The notes under the pieces: generated by a model
Told to the model about the DNA's origin: nothing
Seen by the model: only the letters and a program-made list of their open reading frames with translations
The model's database searches: none
Assembly (NCBI RefSeq): GCF_013106755.1
Contig: NZ_WHPF01000003.1
Coordinates: 372,001 to 436,000, forward strand
DNA: 64,000 nt
Direction of reading: 5' to 3'
Source of the DNA: Limnovirga soli
Lineage (GTDB): Bacteria; Bacteroidota; Bacteroidia; Chitinophagales; Chitinophagaceae
Made by a program: the position numbers and the translations under genes
Shown: positions 18,350 through 25,647 of the stretch, in pieces
Layout: each line of letters starts with the position of its first letter
Position numbering within the stretch: position 1 is the first letter of the stretch

Positions 18350-19231
18350 ATGTCTTCTCTCCGTAATCAGTTAAAAGGAACAGGTGTGGCGCTAATAACG
18401 CCATTTACATCCAATGGCGATGTGGATTATCCTGCTTTGGAAAAATTAATACACTATACCATAAGTGGTGGAGTAGAATACCTGGTAACCCTGGGTACAA
18501 CCGGTGAAACCCCCACTTTAAGTAAACAGGAGAAGAAAGATATAGTACAATTTACATTTGCAACCGTTAATAAACAGGTGCCTGTAGTAGTTGGTATTGG
18601 GGGCAATAATACAAGAGAAATAATTGAAGAGCTTGGCACCTTCCCATTAGATGAAGCTGTAGCGGTTTTAAGCGCAGCACCCTATTATAGCAAACCTTCT
18701 CAGGAGGGTATTTACCAGCATTACAAGGCATTGGCTGCAGCATCGCCAAAGCCAATATTGTTATATAATGTACCGGGCCGTACCGGCAGAAATGTAGAAG
18801 CAGCCACTACATTGCGTTTGGCGCATGAAGTAGAAAATATTGCTGGTATTAAGGAAGCTGGTAATAATATGGTGCAGGTAATGCATATTTTAAAAGACAG
18901 GCCAAAAAGTTTTTTGGTGGTAAGTGGAGATGATGATCTGGTTATGCCTCAACTGGCTTGTGGTATTGATGGGGTAATAAGCGTGGCTGCCAACTGTTTC
19001 CCCAGAAATTTTTCTGAGATGGTAAGAGCCGGTCTGGATTTTGATTTTGCAGCTGCCAAATTGTTAAACGATCCTATGCTGGAAGTATATAACCTTTTAT
19101 TTGCAGAAAATAACCCCGCCGGTGTAAAAGCATTTTTAACTGAACTGGGTATTATTCAAAATAATCTTCGTTTGCCTTTGGTACCGTTAAGCGAAGCTTT
19201 GTATGAAAAGGTAAGGCTTTACCTGTCGTAA
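18350..19231 (+). CDS. dapA: 4-hydroxy-tetrahydrodipicolinate synthase
   Basis: Start set at the ATG at 18350 (MSSLRNQLKGTG), which gives the normal DapA N-terminus and 293 residues; an earlier ATG at 18296 would add 18 unrelated residues. Family hallmarks are GVALITPFTSNGDVD, the TTGETPTLS loop, LLYNVPGRTGRN with the catalytic Tyr, and the Schiff-base lysine in GIKEAG. DapA condenses pyruvate with aspartate semialdehyde, the first committed step to diaminopimelate and lysine, in the cytoplasm. The gene appears monocistronic, with a short GC hairpin and T-run about 30 bp after the stop. Confidence is very high. Confidence 0.97.
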   Translation: MSSLRNQLKGTGVALITPFTSNGDVDYPALEKLIHYTISGGVEYLVTLGTTGETPTLSKQEKKDIVQFTFATVNKQVPVVVGIGGNNTREIIEELGTFPLDEAVAVLSAAPYYSKPSQEGIYQHYKALAAASPKPILLYNVPGRTGRNVEAATTLRLAHEVENIAGIKEAGNNMVQVMHILKDRPKSFLVVSGDDDLVMPQLACGIDGVISVAANCFPRNFSEMVRAGLDFDFAAAKLLNDPMLEVYNLLFAENNPAGVKAFLTELGIIQNNLRLPLVPLSEALYEKVRLYLS

Positions 19232-19260
19232 TACACAAGAAAGTATGTTTATGAGAATAA

Positions 19261-19284
19261 GGCCTGCAACTGCGGGCTTTTTTA
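19261..19284 (+). terminator. Probable intrinsic terminator after dapA
   Basis: Hairpin GCCTGC-AACT-GCGGGC (one G-T pair) followed by a T-run, 30 bp after the dapA stop. Confidence 0.7.
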
Positions 19285-19312
19285 TTGTAAGCTGCTATGG
19301 CATTCGAAACCT

Positions 19313-19329
19313 GAAGAGTGCGACGCAAG
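19313..19329 (-). repeat. Solo arm of the intergenic repeat family (locus 5)
   Basis: GAAGAGTGCGACGCAAG followed by TAAAG is an arm in reverse orientation without the terminal GTAC. It lies just downstream of the dapA terminator. No partner was found. Confidence 0.8.
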
Positions 19330-19472
19330 TAAAGTTGCATAAAGTACTATAGCTGGGTGCATAAACCCCGCAATGTTGGTTGGTATTTGCAAAATATATA
19401 TACTGCGTTAATAAAATTTGAAAGCTGAGTTTTCTTGAAGAAAAGGTGTACATATTCCTGTATTTTTATTGC

Positions 19473-20606
19473 ATGAAGTACTTACTGCCATTAGTGTTTG
19501 GTTTTATTATCTCAATTGCTGCACATGCACAGTTTACCGTTCGTGTTATTGTTACAGAAGTGGCTACGCAAAAAGGCGATGACCTTTATATAGCTGGTGA
19601 TTTTAATAAATGGAACCCCGGCGATTATAATTTTAAAATGAAAGTGTTTGGTCCCACCAGAAAATTGTATGTGTTTAAAGATATACCTGCCGGTGAGTTT
19701 ACCTTCAAAATAACCAGGGGAAGTTGGGAAAAAGTAGAAACTGCCGCCAATGGTAGCGATTTGGAAAATCATGTTATTGAGGTGAGTGGCGATACTTCTG
19801 TTGCTTATTCAATTGCCGGGTGGAAAGATAATTTTCCGGATAAACCCAAGCCAAATACTGCCAGCGCAAATGTGCAGGTGTTGGATACCGCTTTTCTTAT
19901 GCCTCAGTTGAACCGTAGCCGGAAAATATGGGTGTATTTACCTGCCAGTTATACAGCTTTAAAAGGCAAAACTTACCCCGTAATTTATATGCAGGACGCA
20001 CAAAATTTATTTAACGAGCAAACGGCTCCTTTTGGCGAGTGGGGTGTTGATGAATGTTTAGATAGCCTGCAAAAGCAATTAAACAAAGAATATATCATTG
20101 TTGGCATTGACAATGGCGGTGAAAAACGTACAAATGAATATAACCCCTACGATAACGAAAAATATGGAAAAGGCGAGGGGAGTGCTTATGTGGATTTTAT
20201 AGTGCAAACGCTAAAACCTTTTATTGATAAGCGTTTTAGAACGCAAAAAGATGTTGCGCATACCACTGTTGCGGGTAGCAGTATGGGTGGTTTAATTGCC
20301 CTGTATGCTGTGGTAAAATATCCTGATGTTTTTGGTAGTGCCGGGGTTTTTTCGCCCTCATTATGGCTGGCCCCACGCATTTTTGAAGACGTACAAAAAA
20401 CTGTTTTTAAAACCAATCACCAGTTTTTTTTGTATGCCGGCGGCAAGGAAAGTGATGATATGATACCCGATTTAAGGCATTTGGAAAATTTGCTAAAGGC
20501 AAATAAACTCAACGAAATAACTACAATTGAAGCGCCACTTGGGCAACACAATGAAAAATATTGGCGTATGTATTTTGATGATTTTTATAGGTCACTAAAA
20601 ATGTAG
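19473..20606 (+). CDS. Secreted esterase (esterase D/enterochelin esterase-like) with N-terminal carbohydrate-binding-like domain
   Basis: Start taken at the ATG at 19473 (MKYLLPLVFGF), which begins a clear Sec signal peptide ending near AHAQ; an upstream ATG at 19446 would precede the signal with 9 extra residues. The protein has 377 residues. Residues about 25-125 look like a starch-binding or early-set beta-sandwich (YIAGDFNKWNPGDYNFKM). The remainder is an alpha/beta hydrolase of the putative esterase family, with YPVIYMQDAQNLF, nucleophile Ser in GSSMGG (about 270) and a C-terminal His in GQHNEKYW. Related enzymes deacylate polysaccharides or siderophores. Likely periplasmic or surface. 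It stands alone between dapA and the convergent rnz. Confidence 0.82.
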   Translation: MKYLLPLVFGFIISIAAHAQFTVRVIVTEVATQKGDDLYIAGDFNKWNPGDYNFKMKVFGPTRKLYVFKDIPAGEFTFKITRGSWEKVETAANGSDLENHVIEVSGDTSVAYSIAGWKDNFPDKPKPNTASANVQVLDTAFLMPQLNRSRKIWVYLPASYTALKGKTYPVIYMQDAQNLFNEQTAPFGEWGVDECLDSLQKQLNKEYIIVGIDNGGEKRTNEYNPYDNEKYGKGEGSAYVDFIVQTLKPFIDKRFRTQKDVAHTTVAGSSMGGLIALYAVVKYPDVFGSAGVFSPSLWLAPRIFEDVQKTVFKTNHQFFLYAGGKESDDMIPDLRHLENLLKANKLNEITTIEAPLGQHNEKYWRMYFDDFYRSLKM

Positions 20607-20649
20607 GGAGAAGCTTTTTTGCCCGGCAGTAGCACTACCAGCAACGCCT

Positions 20650-20665
20650 CTTGCGTCGCACTCTT
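20650..20665 (+). repeat. Solo arm of the intergenic repeat family (locus 6)
   Basis: CTTGCGTCGCACTCTT without the GTAC end, with a GCCCGGCAGTA block at 20620-20630 as in other copies. It lies between the convergent esterase and rnz genes. Confidence 0.8.
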
Positions 20666-20706
20666 CATCGGTTAGATCAAGGCCCGGCAATAGTAAAAGC
20701 TAATTG

Positions 20707-21609
20707 TTATACCAGAAAAGTAACCCCTTCAATGGCAAGTTGCGTATTGGCAAAAACCTCTTTTGTTTCGATAAGAAATTCATCCAGCTTTTCGTACTTG
20801 CTGCTAAAATGGCCTATTAATAGTTTTTCGCAATTGGCCAGTTTTGCAATTTTTCCGGCTTGCACGGTGGTGCTGTGAAAGCGGAGTGCAGCCCTTTCTT
20901 CTAAATCTTTCAAATAGGTGGTTTCGTGATACACCATCGTGGCATTTTGAAAATGGCTGGCTATATTTTCCTGGTACAGGGTATCAGCACAATAGGCATA
21001 ACTTTTGGGCGTCTTTCCGGGCAGGGTAAGGAGTTCATTTTTAATAGTTTCACCTTCATTGGTAATAATATCTTCTCCCATTTTTATTTTGTCAAAGGCG
21101 GTTACCGGTATATTGTATTGGGTAATTTTATTTTTATCAATTTTGCGGGGTTTGTTTTTTTCTTTTATTAAAAAACCCCAGCAGTCTATCCTGTGCTGTA
21201 CAGGGAAACAGGTAACACTAAATTTATCTTCTTCTACAATTATCCCTTCTGCAGGTAAAGAATGAAAATGTAAGGTAAATGGCAATTTGGTGTTGGCAGC
21301 TTCAAATTGCAAATTAAGTATTTGCTGCAGTGCAGATGGGGCATAAATATGTAAATCTGCTTCGCGGCTCATTAACCCGTAACTGTTAATAAGGCCTGGC
21401 AATCCAAAATAATGGTCGCCATGTAAATGAGAAATGAAGATATGATTGATTTTACTACGCCTTATTTTATACTGACTAAGTTGCATTTGAGTGCCTTCGC
21501 CACAGTCAATTAAAAGCAGCTGATCGTTAAGCGTAACTATTTGCGCAGTGGGATGCCGGTCGAAAACAGGCAGGGCAGAATTATTACCAAGAATTGTTAC
21601 GCCAAACAT
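20707..21609 (-). CDS. rnz: Ribonuclease Z (tRNA 3'-processing endonuclease)
   Basis: The 300-residue protein is a metallo-beta-lactamase-fold nuclease of the RNase Z family: LLIDCGEGTQMQLSQ and the zinc motif HLHGDH at residues 61-66, followed by the GLPGL segment and later conserved His and Asp positions (YCADT, YHETTY, HSTTVQAG and LLIGHFSSKY). It cuts precursor tRNAs after the discriminator base, which matters here because tRNA-Asp in this window lacks an encoded CCA. It is the usual length for the bacterial short form. It converges with the esterase gene and diverges from the GT2 gene upstream, so it is probably monocistronic. Confidence 0.95.
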   Translation of the reverse strand: MFGVTILGNNSALPVFDRHPTAQIVTLNDQLLLIDCGEGTQMQLSQYKIRRSKINHIFISHLHGDHYFGLPGLINSYGLMSREADLHIYAPSALQQILNLQFEAANTKLPFTLHFHSLPAEGIIVEEDKFSVTCFPVQHRIDCWGFLIKEKNKPRKIDKNKITQYNIPVTAFDKIKMGEDIITNEGETIKNELLTLPGKTPKSYAYCADTLYQENIASHFQNATMVYHETTYLKDLEERAALRFHSTTVQAGKIAKLANCEKLLIGHFSSKYEKLDEFLIETKEVFANTQLAIEGVTFLV

Positions 21610-21728
21610 GTTAAAAGCTTTAAAACAATTGTACTTTAAATAAAAAATAGATTGCAGTAAAATAAGTTTGCATGGTTGTTGAAATTTTTAACAACAAAAC
21701 ATACCTATAAATATACGTAATTCAATGG

Positions 21729-22844
21729 GTGAAACCTGATCTTAATAGATTGATTTTGGAAATCTTTTTATTAATCTTGCAGTTGCATACCTGTTATCAT
21801 TTTAAACCACAAGTTTTGAATAAACCATTAGTAGCTGTAGTTATTTTAAATTACAATGGCAGAAATTACCTTCAGCAATTTTTGCCATCGGTAATAGCAG
21901 GTACTTATGGGCATATGCGTATCATTGTTGCAGATAATGGCTCTACGGATGATTCAGTGGCTTTTGTAAAAGCCAATTTTAAAGAAGTTGAATTATTGTT
22001 GTTGGCAGAAAACTATGGATTTGCAGGTGGATATAACAGGGCACTTGCCAATATCGAGGCAGATTATTTTGTTTTACTAAATTCCGATGTAGAGGTGTTA
22101 CCAGGTTGGATAGAGCCGGTGATAACTTTAATGGAGAAAAATTTACAGGTAGCGGCATGTCAGCCTAAAATATTATCCTTTCATAATAAAGAGCAATTTG
22201 AATATGCGGGTGCTGCAGGCGGTTGGTTAGATGTATTGGGCTATCCCTTTTCACGAGGCAGGGTTTTTGATGATTGTGAATGGGATACCCACCAATTTGA
22301 TGATGTTACCAATATTTTTTGGGCTACAGGTGCGGCTTTATTTATTAGGGCAAATGTTTTTAAAGAAGCAAATGGGTTTTATGAATTTTTCTTTGCGCAT
22401 ATGGAGGAAATAGATCTTTGCTGGCGTTTGCAAAATATGGGATATCAAATTTCTTATTGTCCGCATTCTATTGTATACCATGTTGGGGGTGGGACACTAC
22501 CTAAAGGCAATAGCAGAAAAGTGTTTCTGAATTTCAGGAATAATTTGATTATGCTACAAAAGAACCTGCCTTTGAGCGAATCATTATGGAAGCTTCCGTT
22601 GCGATTTGGTTTGGATGCGTTGTTTGCATGGAAAAACCTTTTAAGTGGAAATAGTGTAGCTTTTATGGCGGTGATAAAAGCACATATGGCTTTTATAAAA
22701 TGGTTTATAGTATTGAGGGAAAAGAGTACGATAGAGAGAAAACCCATGAAAACCCTCGATGGTGTTTATAGTGGACTAATTATTTGGGACTATTTTATCC
22801 ACAAGCGAAAGCGTTTTTTTGAAATTGTTAAAAAGAACTTGTAA
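21729..22844 (+). CDS. GT2 family glycosyltransferase
   Basis: The GT-A domain begins at VAVVILNYNGRNYLQQFLPS and shows the nucleotide-sugar pocket (ADNGSTDDS), a DxD-like LNSDVEV and the acceptor-site motif MEEIDLCWRLQNMGY, as in rhamnosyltransferase-type GT2 enzymes. A C-terminal hydrophobic helix is visible (SVAFMAVIKAHMAFIKWFIVL). The start is uncertain: no ATG lies close to the domain. The GTG at 21729 gives 371 residues with an atypical hydrophobic N-terminus; a TTG at 21816 would start almost at the domain. It probably glycosylates a cell-surface lipid or polysaccharide. It is not linked to the large polysaccharide locus 6 kb downstream. A small membrane protein follows under its own promoter. 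Confidence 0.85.
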   Translation: MKPDLNRLILEIFLLILQLHTCYHFKPQVLNKPLVAVVILNYNGRNYLQQFLPSVIAGTYGHMRIIVADNGSTDDSVAFVKANFKEVELLLLAENYGFAGGYNRALANIEADYFVLLNSDVEVLPGWIEPVITLMEKNLQVAACQPKILSFHNKEQFEYAGAAGGWLDVLGYPFSRGRVFDDCEWDTHQFDDVTNIFWATGAALFIRANVFKEANGFYEFFFAHMEEIDLCWRLQNMGYQISYCPHSIVYHVGGGTLPKGNSRKVFLNFRNNLIMLQKNLPLSESLWKLPLRFGLDALFAWKNLLSGNSVAFMAVIKAHMAFIKWFIVLREKSTIERKPMKTLDGVYSGLIIWDYFIHKRKRFFEIVKKNL

Positions 22845-22869
22845 TTATTTACTATAGCCCCTATTTTTG
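22839..22869 (+). promoter_or_regulatory. Bacteroidota-type promoter for the small membrane protein
   Basis: TTG at 22839-22841 and TATTTTTG at 22862-22869, 20 bp apart, lie 19 bp before the ATG at 22888. The -33 element overlaps the end of the GT2 gene. Confidence 0.65.
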
Positions 22870-22887
22870 CACAGCAATAATAAAAAT

Positions 22888-23091
22888 ATGGCACACGAAA
22901 TCGAAAATACGAAAGACAAAGAATTTGGTTATAACTGGGTTACTTCTTCCCGGTTTCTTTTCTATGTGCAGGTGTTAATACTGGTGGCTTTAACTTTGGG
23001 CGGGTGTTTTCAACTATATCAACATAGATATAAGGGTAAGCCCGACGTTGAAGTTCCCGGAAATACTTTGTATACGCCACAGTATAAATAA
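22888..23091 (+). CDS. Small single-pass membrane protein of unknown function
   Basis: A 67-residue protein if translated from the ATG at 22888 (MAHEIENTKDKEFGYNW); an upstream ATG at 22867 lies inside the promoter and is unlikely. It has a charged N-terminus, one predicted transmembrane helix (FLFYVQVLILVALTLGGCF, about residues 23-41) and a short polar tail rich in Lys, Pro and Tyr. I do not recognise the family. It has its own good promoter, and tRNA-Gly follows with a separate promoter. The coding frame is supported by plausible composition and the promoter position only. Confidence 0.6.
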   Translation: MAHEIENTKDKEFGYNWVTSSRFLFYVQVLILVALTLGGCFQLYQHRYKGKPDVEVPGNTLYTPQYK

Positions 23092-23107
23092 AAAAGTAGA
23101 AAAAAAT

Positions 23108-23137
23108 TTTGTAGTGTGAGTGAGTTGCTTATTTTTG
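23108..23137 (+). promoter_or_regulatory. Bacteroidota-type promoter for tRNA-Gly/tRNA-Leu
   Basis: TTTG at 23108-23111 and TATTTTTG at 23130-23137, 18 bp apart, lie 35 bp before the tRNA-Gly 5' end. Confidence 0.72.
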
Positions 23138-23172
23138 CACTCCCAAATCAAAAACAGATCTTACAGGAACAA

Positions 23173-23248
23173 GCGAAAGTAGCTCATTTGGTAGAGCACA
23201 ACCTTGCCAAGGTTGGGGTGGCCGGTTCGAGCCCGGTCTTTCGCTCCA
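23173..23248 (+). tRNA. tRNA-Gly (anticodon GCC)
   Basis: A complete 76-nt cloverleaf: acceptor GCGAAAG/CTTTCGC, D-arm AGCTC..GAGC, anticodon loop CTTGCCAAG giving GCC, T-arm CCGGTTCGAGCCCGG, discriminator T and an encoded CCA. It decodes GGY codons. Its last 27 nt from the T-arm onward are part of a 160-bp direct repeat duplicated at 27974-28133. Confidence 0.97.
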
Positions 23249-23253
23249 AGAAT

Positions 23254-23282
23254 GATCCCGCTTTTATTGCGGGATTTTTTTT
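23254..23282 (+). terminator. Hairpin with T-run between tRNA-Gly and tRNA-Leu
   Basis: ATCCCGC..GCGGGAT stem followed by eight T residues: an intrinsic terminator, or a processing hairpin between the two tRNAs. It is repeated in the second copy at 28006-28034. Confidence 0.75.
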
Positions 23283-23290
23283 CAGGGGCT

Positions 23291-23377
23291 GCCCTGGTGG
23301 TGGAACTGGTAGACACGCAGGACTTAAAATCCTGTTCGCCGCAAACGCGAGTGCGGGTTCAAGTCCCGCCTGGGGCA
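23291..23377 (+). tRNA. tRNA-Leu (anticodon TAA), copy 1
   Basis: An 87-nt class II tRNA: acceptor GCCCTGG/CTGGGGC, anticodon loop CTTAAAA giving TAA, a long variable arm (TGTTCGCCGCAAACGCGAGTG), T-arm CGGGTTCAAGTCCCG, discriminator A and no encoded CCA. It decodes UUA/UUG leucine codons. An identical second copy lies at 28043-28129. Confidence 0.96.
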
Positions 23378-23384
23378 CTTGATT

Positions 23385-23427
23385 AACAAGCAGTTACGAA
23401 GTAAAATTCGTAGCTGCTTGTTTATTT
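23385..23427 (+). terminator. Intrinsic terminator after tRNA-Leu copy 1
   Basis: Long hairpin ACAAGCAGTTACGAA / TTCGTAGCTGCTTGT with one G-T pair, followed by a T-rich run. It begins just past the end of the 160-bp repeat, so it belongs to the unique block. Confidence 0.85.
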
Positions 23428-23820
23428 TGAAAATCATTCGACAACATTTCAATTATGAGTGTGGTGTTCACCTAATCTATTAAATTTTATACCCCGGTAA
23501 TCATAAGGGAAAGCACGAGGAGTATCAGCAAAATGGTTATCATTTTTACAAAGGGATTATCATAGTTGCCATTACCTGATAATTTCATCTCAATGATTAT
23601 GACGTTGAAGTTAGATACGGCCACTTTTTTGCAATGTTATGTTTTACACCGGCCGCAATTCATGCTTCGGTATTTCCTATCAACTTTAAACCAAAAAACC
23701 TTGCTAAGAGTAGCAAGGGTATTAAGCCTGTTTATTGATAGAAACCAATTTGGGCACTGTAATTTACCAATTTAGTCAGCGCATTATCAGCATAAATTTT
23801 CAAGGAGTTTGAAACTTCAT
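23428..23820. other. Intergenic region of about 390 bp, left end of the tRNA-flanked block
   Basis: No convincing gene was seen. A 69-codon plus-strand frame at 23566-23775 has no recognisable motif and no promoter. The region is the 3' flank of the minus-strand delta-60 repeat gene. Confidence 0.5.
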
Positions 23821-25611
23821 CTACTCTTTCAAAAACTTTTTCTTAACGACCACGCCATTTGATTGGGCTGTAACCACATAGCTACCTTTCTGTAATGTAC
23901 CGATGTTCCAAGAGAAAACGGGAGCACTTGCTGTAGCGGTCAATCTGACATTTCCATTTATATCATATATGGATAACCTGCTACTTTCTGTCGAACTTAG
24001 GCCTTCTATTTGAAGGAAATTTTTTGCGGGGTTGGGATAAACTCTGATGGAAATTCTATTGTAATCCAAGCTGAGAACATTGCTGTAATTGACACTGTTG
24101 TCCATTAGCACTGAAGCAACTCTGTAATAGCTAGTGCCGTTTTCTGAATTTGCATCTTCAAAGCTCAGTTGGCTATTGGTTCCTCTGAAAACCCTTGCCA
24201 ATTCCTTAAAGAAATTCCCATTATTGCTTCTTTGGACACTGTAATATCTGATGTCATTCCCGGGTTTATCTTCCCATGTAAAACCGTGACGGTGCAGCCA
24301 TTTCTTTATTCGTACATACTGTTCTTTCTCAACCTCTCCGCCTTTGTATTGCGTCAGAGCAATTTGATATTCATCGCCAATTGATTGCCCTGCAAGAATA
24401 TAGTCGCCATCAATATTTAAATTGACAGACCATGCATTTTCAAAAAATCCAAGGTCGGTCACCGCAATGCCATCTGCCGAAAATGTAGAATCCAGAAGCC
24501 CTGTCGATTTATATCTCAAAATAGCGAAATCACTTATGGGGTTTAACACATCATCATATCGTGAACTCACGACAATGTTATTATGTCCATCAATGATGAT
24601 ATCTGTGAAGTTCAAATCTCTGTCTATTACAGCGGTGGTGACTTTACCGTTTAAACCAAATGAATTATCGAGAACGCCTTGCGACTCATACCGTGCTATT
24701 GCCCCGCTTGTATTAATCGTGTTTGAACCTGTATAGCCGGCTACGATTATTTTTCCGTCAGCTTTTATCTGAAGTGCGTTTATTTCTTCGCTATAAACAT
24801 CAAAGTCAGTGATCGTCTTACCACCCTCACCAAAACTTTCATCAAGAGTGCCATCTTGCTTATATCGCATGAGCAGGAACTTTTTTGCACCCCCGTCTCC
24901 AATGCTTCCTGCCACTACTATCTTTTCATCAGCTTGTAAAACGGCATCATTTAAAATCGGCCATTGACCAAGATCGGTAGTTATAGTTCCATTATTGCCA
25001 AAACTTTCATCTAACGTGCCATTGGAATTATACCTCGCCAATGTTACTACATGAAATGTAACGTAGCCGCACACCATTATTTTGTCATTTGGAAGGATCA
25101 ATATGTTTGAAACATTGTCATTGCCTATCCCAAAATCCAACACAACCTTGCCACCATTCCCAAAACCAGCGTCAAGTGATCCATCCGGCAAATACCTGGC
25201 GATAAGTGCATTATAATTTGGGTTGCTTTGATTTACGTAACCGTATCCGGCAGCCAGAATTTTTCCATCAGGCTGCAAGGCAAGATGGTAGGCATTTTCA
25301 TAAGTATGATTAAAGTCAGTGACTATACGCCCGCTGTCGCCGAAACTTGTATCAATAATACCGCTGCTTAAATATCGTTCAAGCAAAAATCCATCAAAGA
25401 AGCCATTAGAAACTTCTGTCTCAGTGAACCTTCCTGAAGCTATTATTTTACCATCGGGCTGAACTATTGATGTAAAACATTCAGGGTATCCATCTGTCAT
25501 AGAAGTGAGGACAACGCCGCCTTGCCCAAAGCTATTATCAAGCGTTCCTGGTTGAGCAAGCAAAACCTGACAGGTAAAAATTGAAAACAAAACAAGTAAT
25601 AATGATTTCAT
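23821..25611 (-). CDS. T9SS-secreted delta-60 repeat (beta-propeller-like) protein
   Basis: The 596-residue protein has a Sec signal peptide ending at LLAQPG. About seven tandem repeats follow (residues about 20-410), each with a pattern like LDNSFGxxGxVxT..., then xPDGKIIxxG and ARYxxxGxLD. These are the delta-60 repeats found in Bacteroidota and Deltaproteobacteria surface proteins. After a linker comes a C-terminal T9SS sorting domain (VYPNPAKNFLQIEGL.. to KKFLKE), which directs export through the type IX system and cell-surface attachment or release. The repeats probably form beta-propeller blades; no catalytic residues are evident. It lies 36 bp downstream of the minus-strand esterase-like gene, so the two may be one transcript. 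Confidence 0.9.
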   Translation of the reverse strand: MKSLLLVLFSIFTCQVLLAQPGTLDNSFGQGGVVLTSMTDGYPECFTSIVQPDGKIIASGRFTETEVSNGFFDGFLLERYLSSGIIDTSFGDSGRIVTDFNHTYENAYHLALQPDGKILAAGYGYVNQSNPNYNALIARYLPDGSLDAGFGNGGKVVLDFGIGNDNVSNILILPNDKIMVCGYVTFHVVTLARYNSNGTLDESFGNNGTITTDLGQWPILNDAVLQADEKIVVAGSIGDGGAKKFLLMRYKQDGTLDESFGEGGKTITDFDVYSEEINALQIKADGKIIVAGYTGSNTINTSGAIARYESQGVLDNSFGLNGKVTTAVIDRDLNFTDIIIDGHNNIVVSSRYDDVLNPISDFAILRYKSTGLLDSTFSADGIAVTDLGFFENAWSVNLNIDGDYILAGQSIGDEYQIALTQYKGGEVEKEQYVRIKKWLHRHGFTWEDKPGNDIRYYSVQRSNNGNFFKELARVFRGTNSQLSFEDANSENGTSYYRVASVLMDNSVNYSNVLSLDYNRISIRVYPNPAKNFLQIEGLSSTESSRLSIYDINGNVRLTATASAPVFSWNIGTLQKGSYVVTAQSNGVVVKKKFLKE

Positions 25612-25647
25612 AAATATTTATTTTAAAAAGAAATAGAGTAATCTTTA

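Larger units (their letters stand above)
23222..23381 (+). repeat. 160-bp direct repeat, left copy (tRNA-Gly 3' end + tRNA-Leu)
   Basis: It runs from the T-arm of tRNA-Gly through the hairpin spacer and all of tRNA-Leu to CACTTG. It is identical to 27974-28133 except at one base (G at 23250, A at 28002). Sequence on both outer sides differs, so the repeat ends are sharp. Confidence 0.95.

Noticed and set aside
23116-23386. Open frames of 60-88 codons over the tRNA-Gly/tRNA-Leu region, and the similar frame at 27896-28159
   Set aside because: They read through tRNA genes and the hairpin between them; the similarity of the two frames only reflects the 160-bp direct repeat.
23566-23775. 69-codon plus-strand frame next to the tRNA-Leu
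   Set aside because: No recognisable motif, no promoter and no codon pattern; likely chance in AT-rich DNA.
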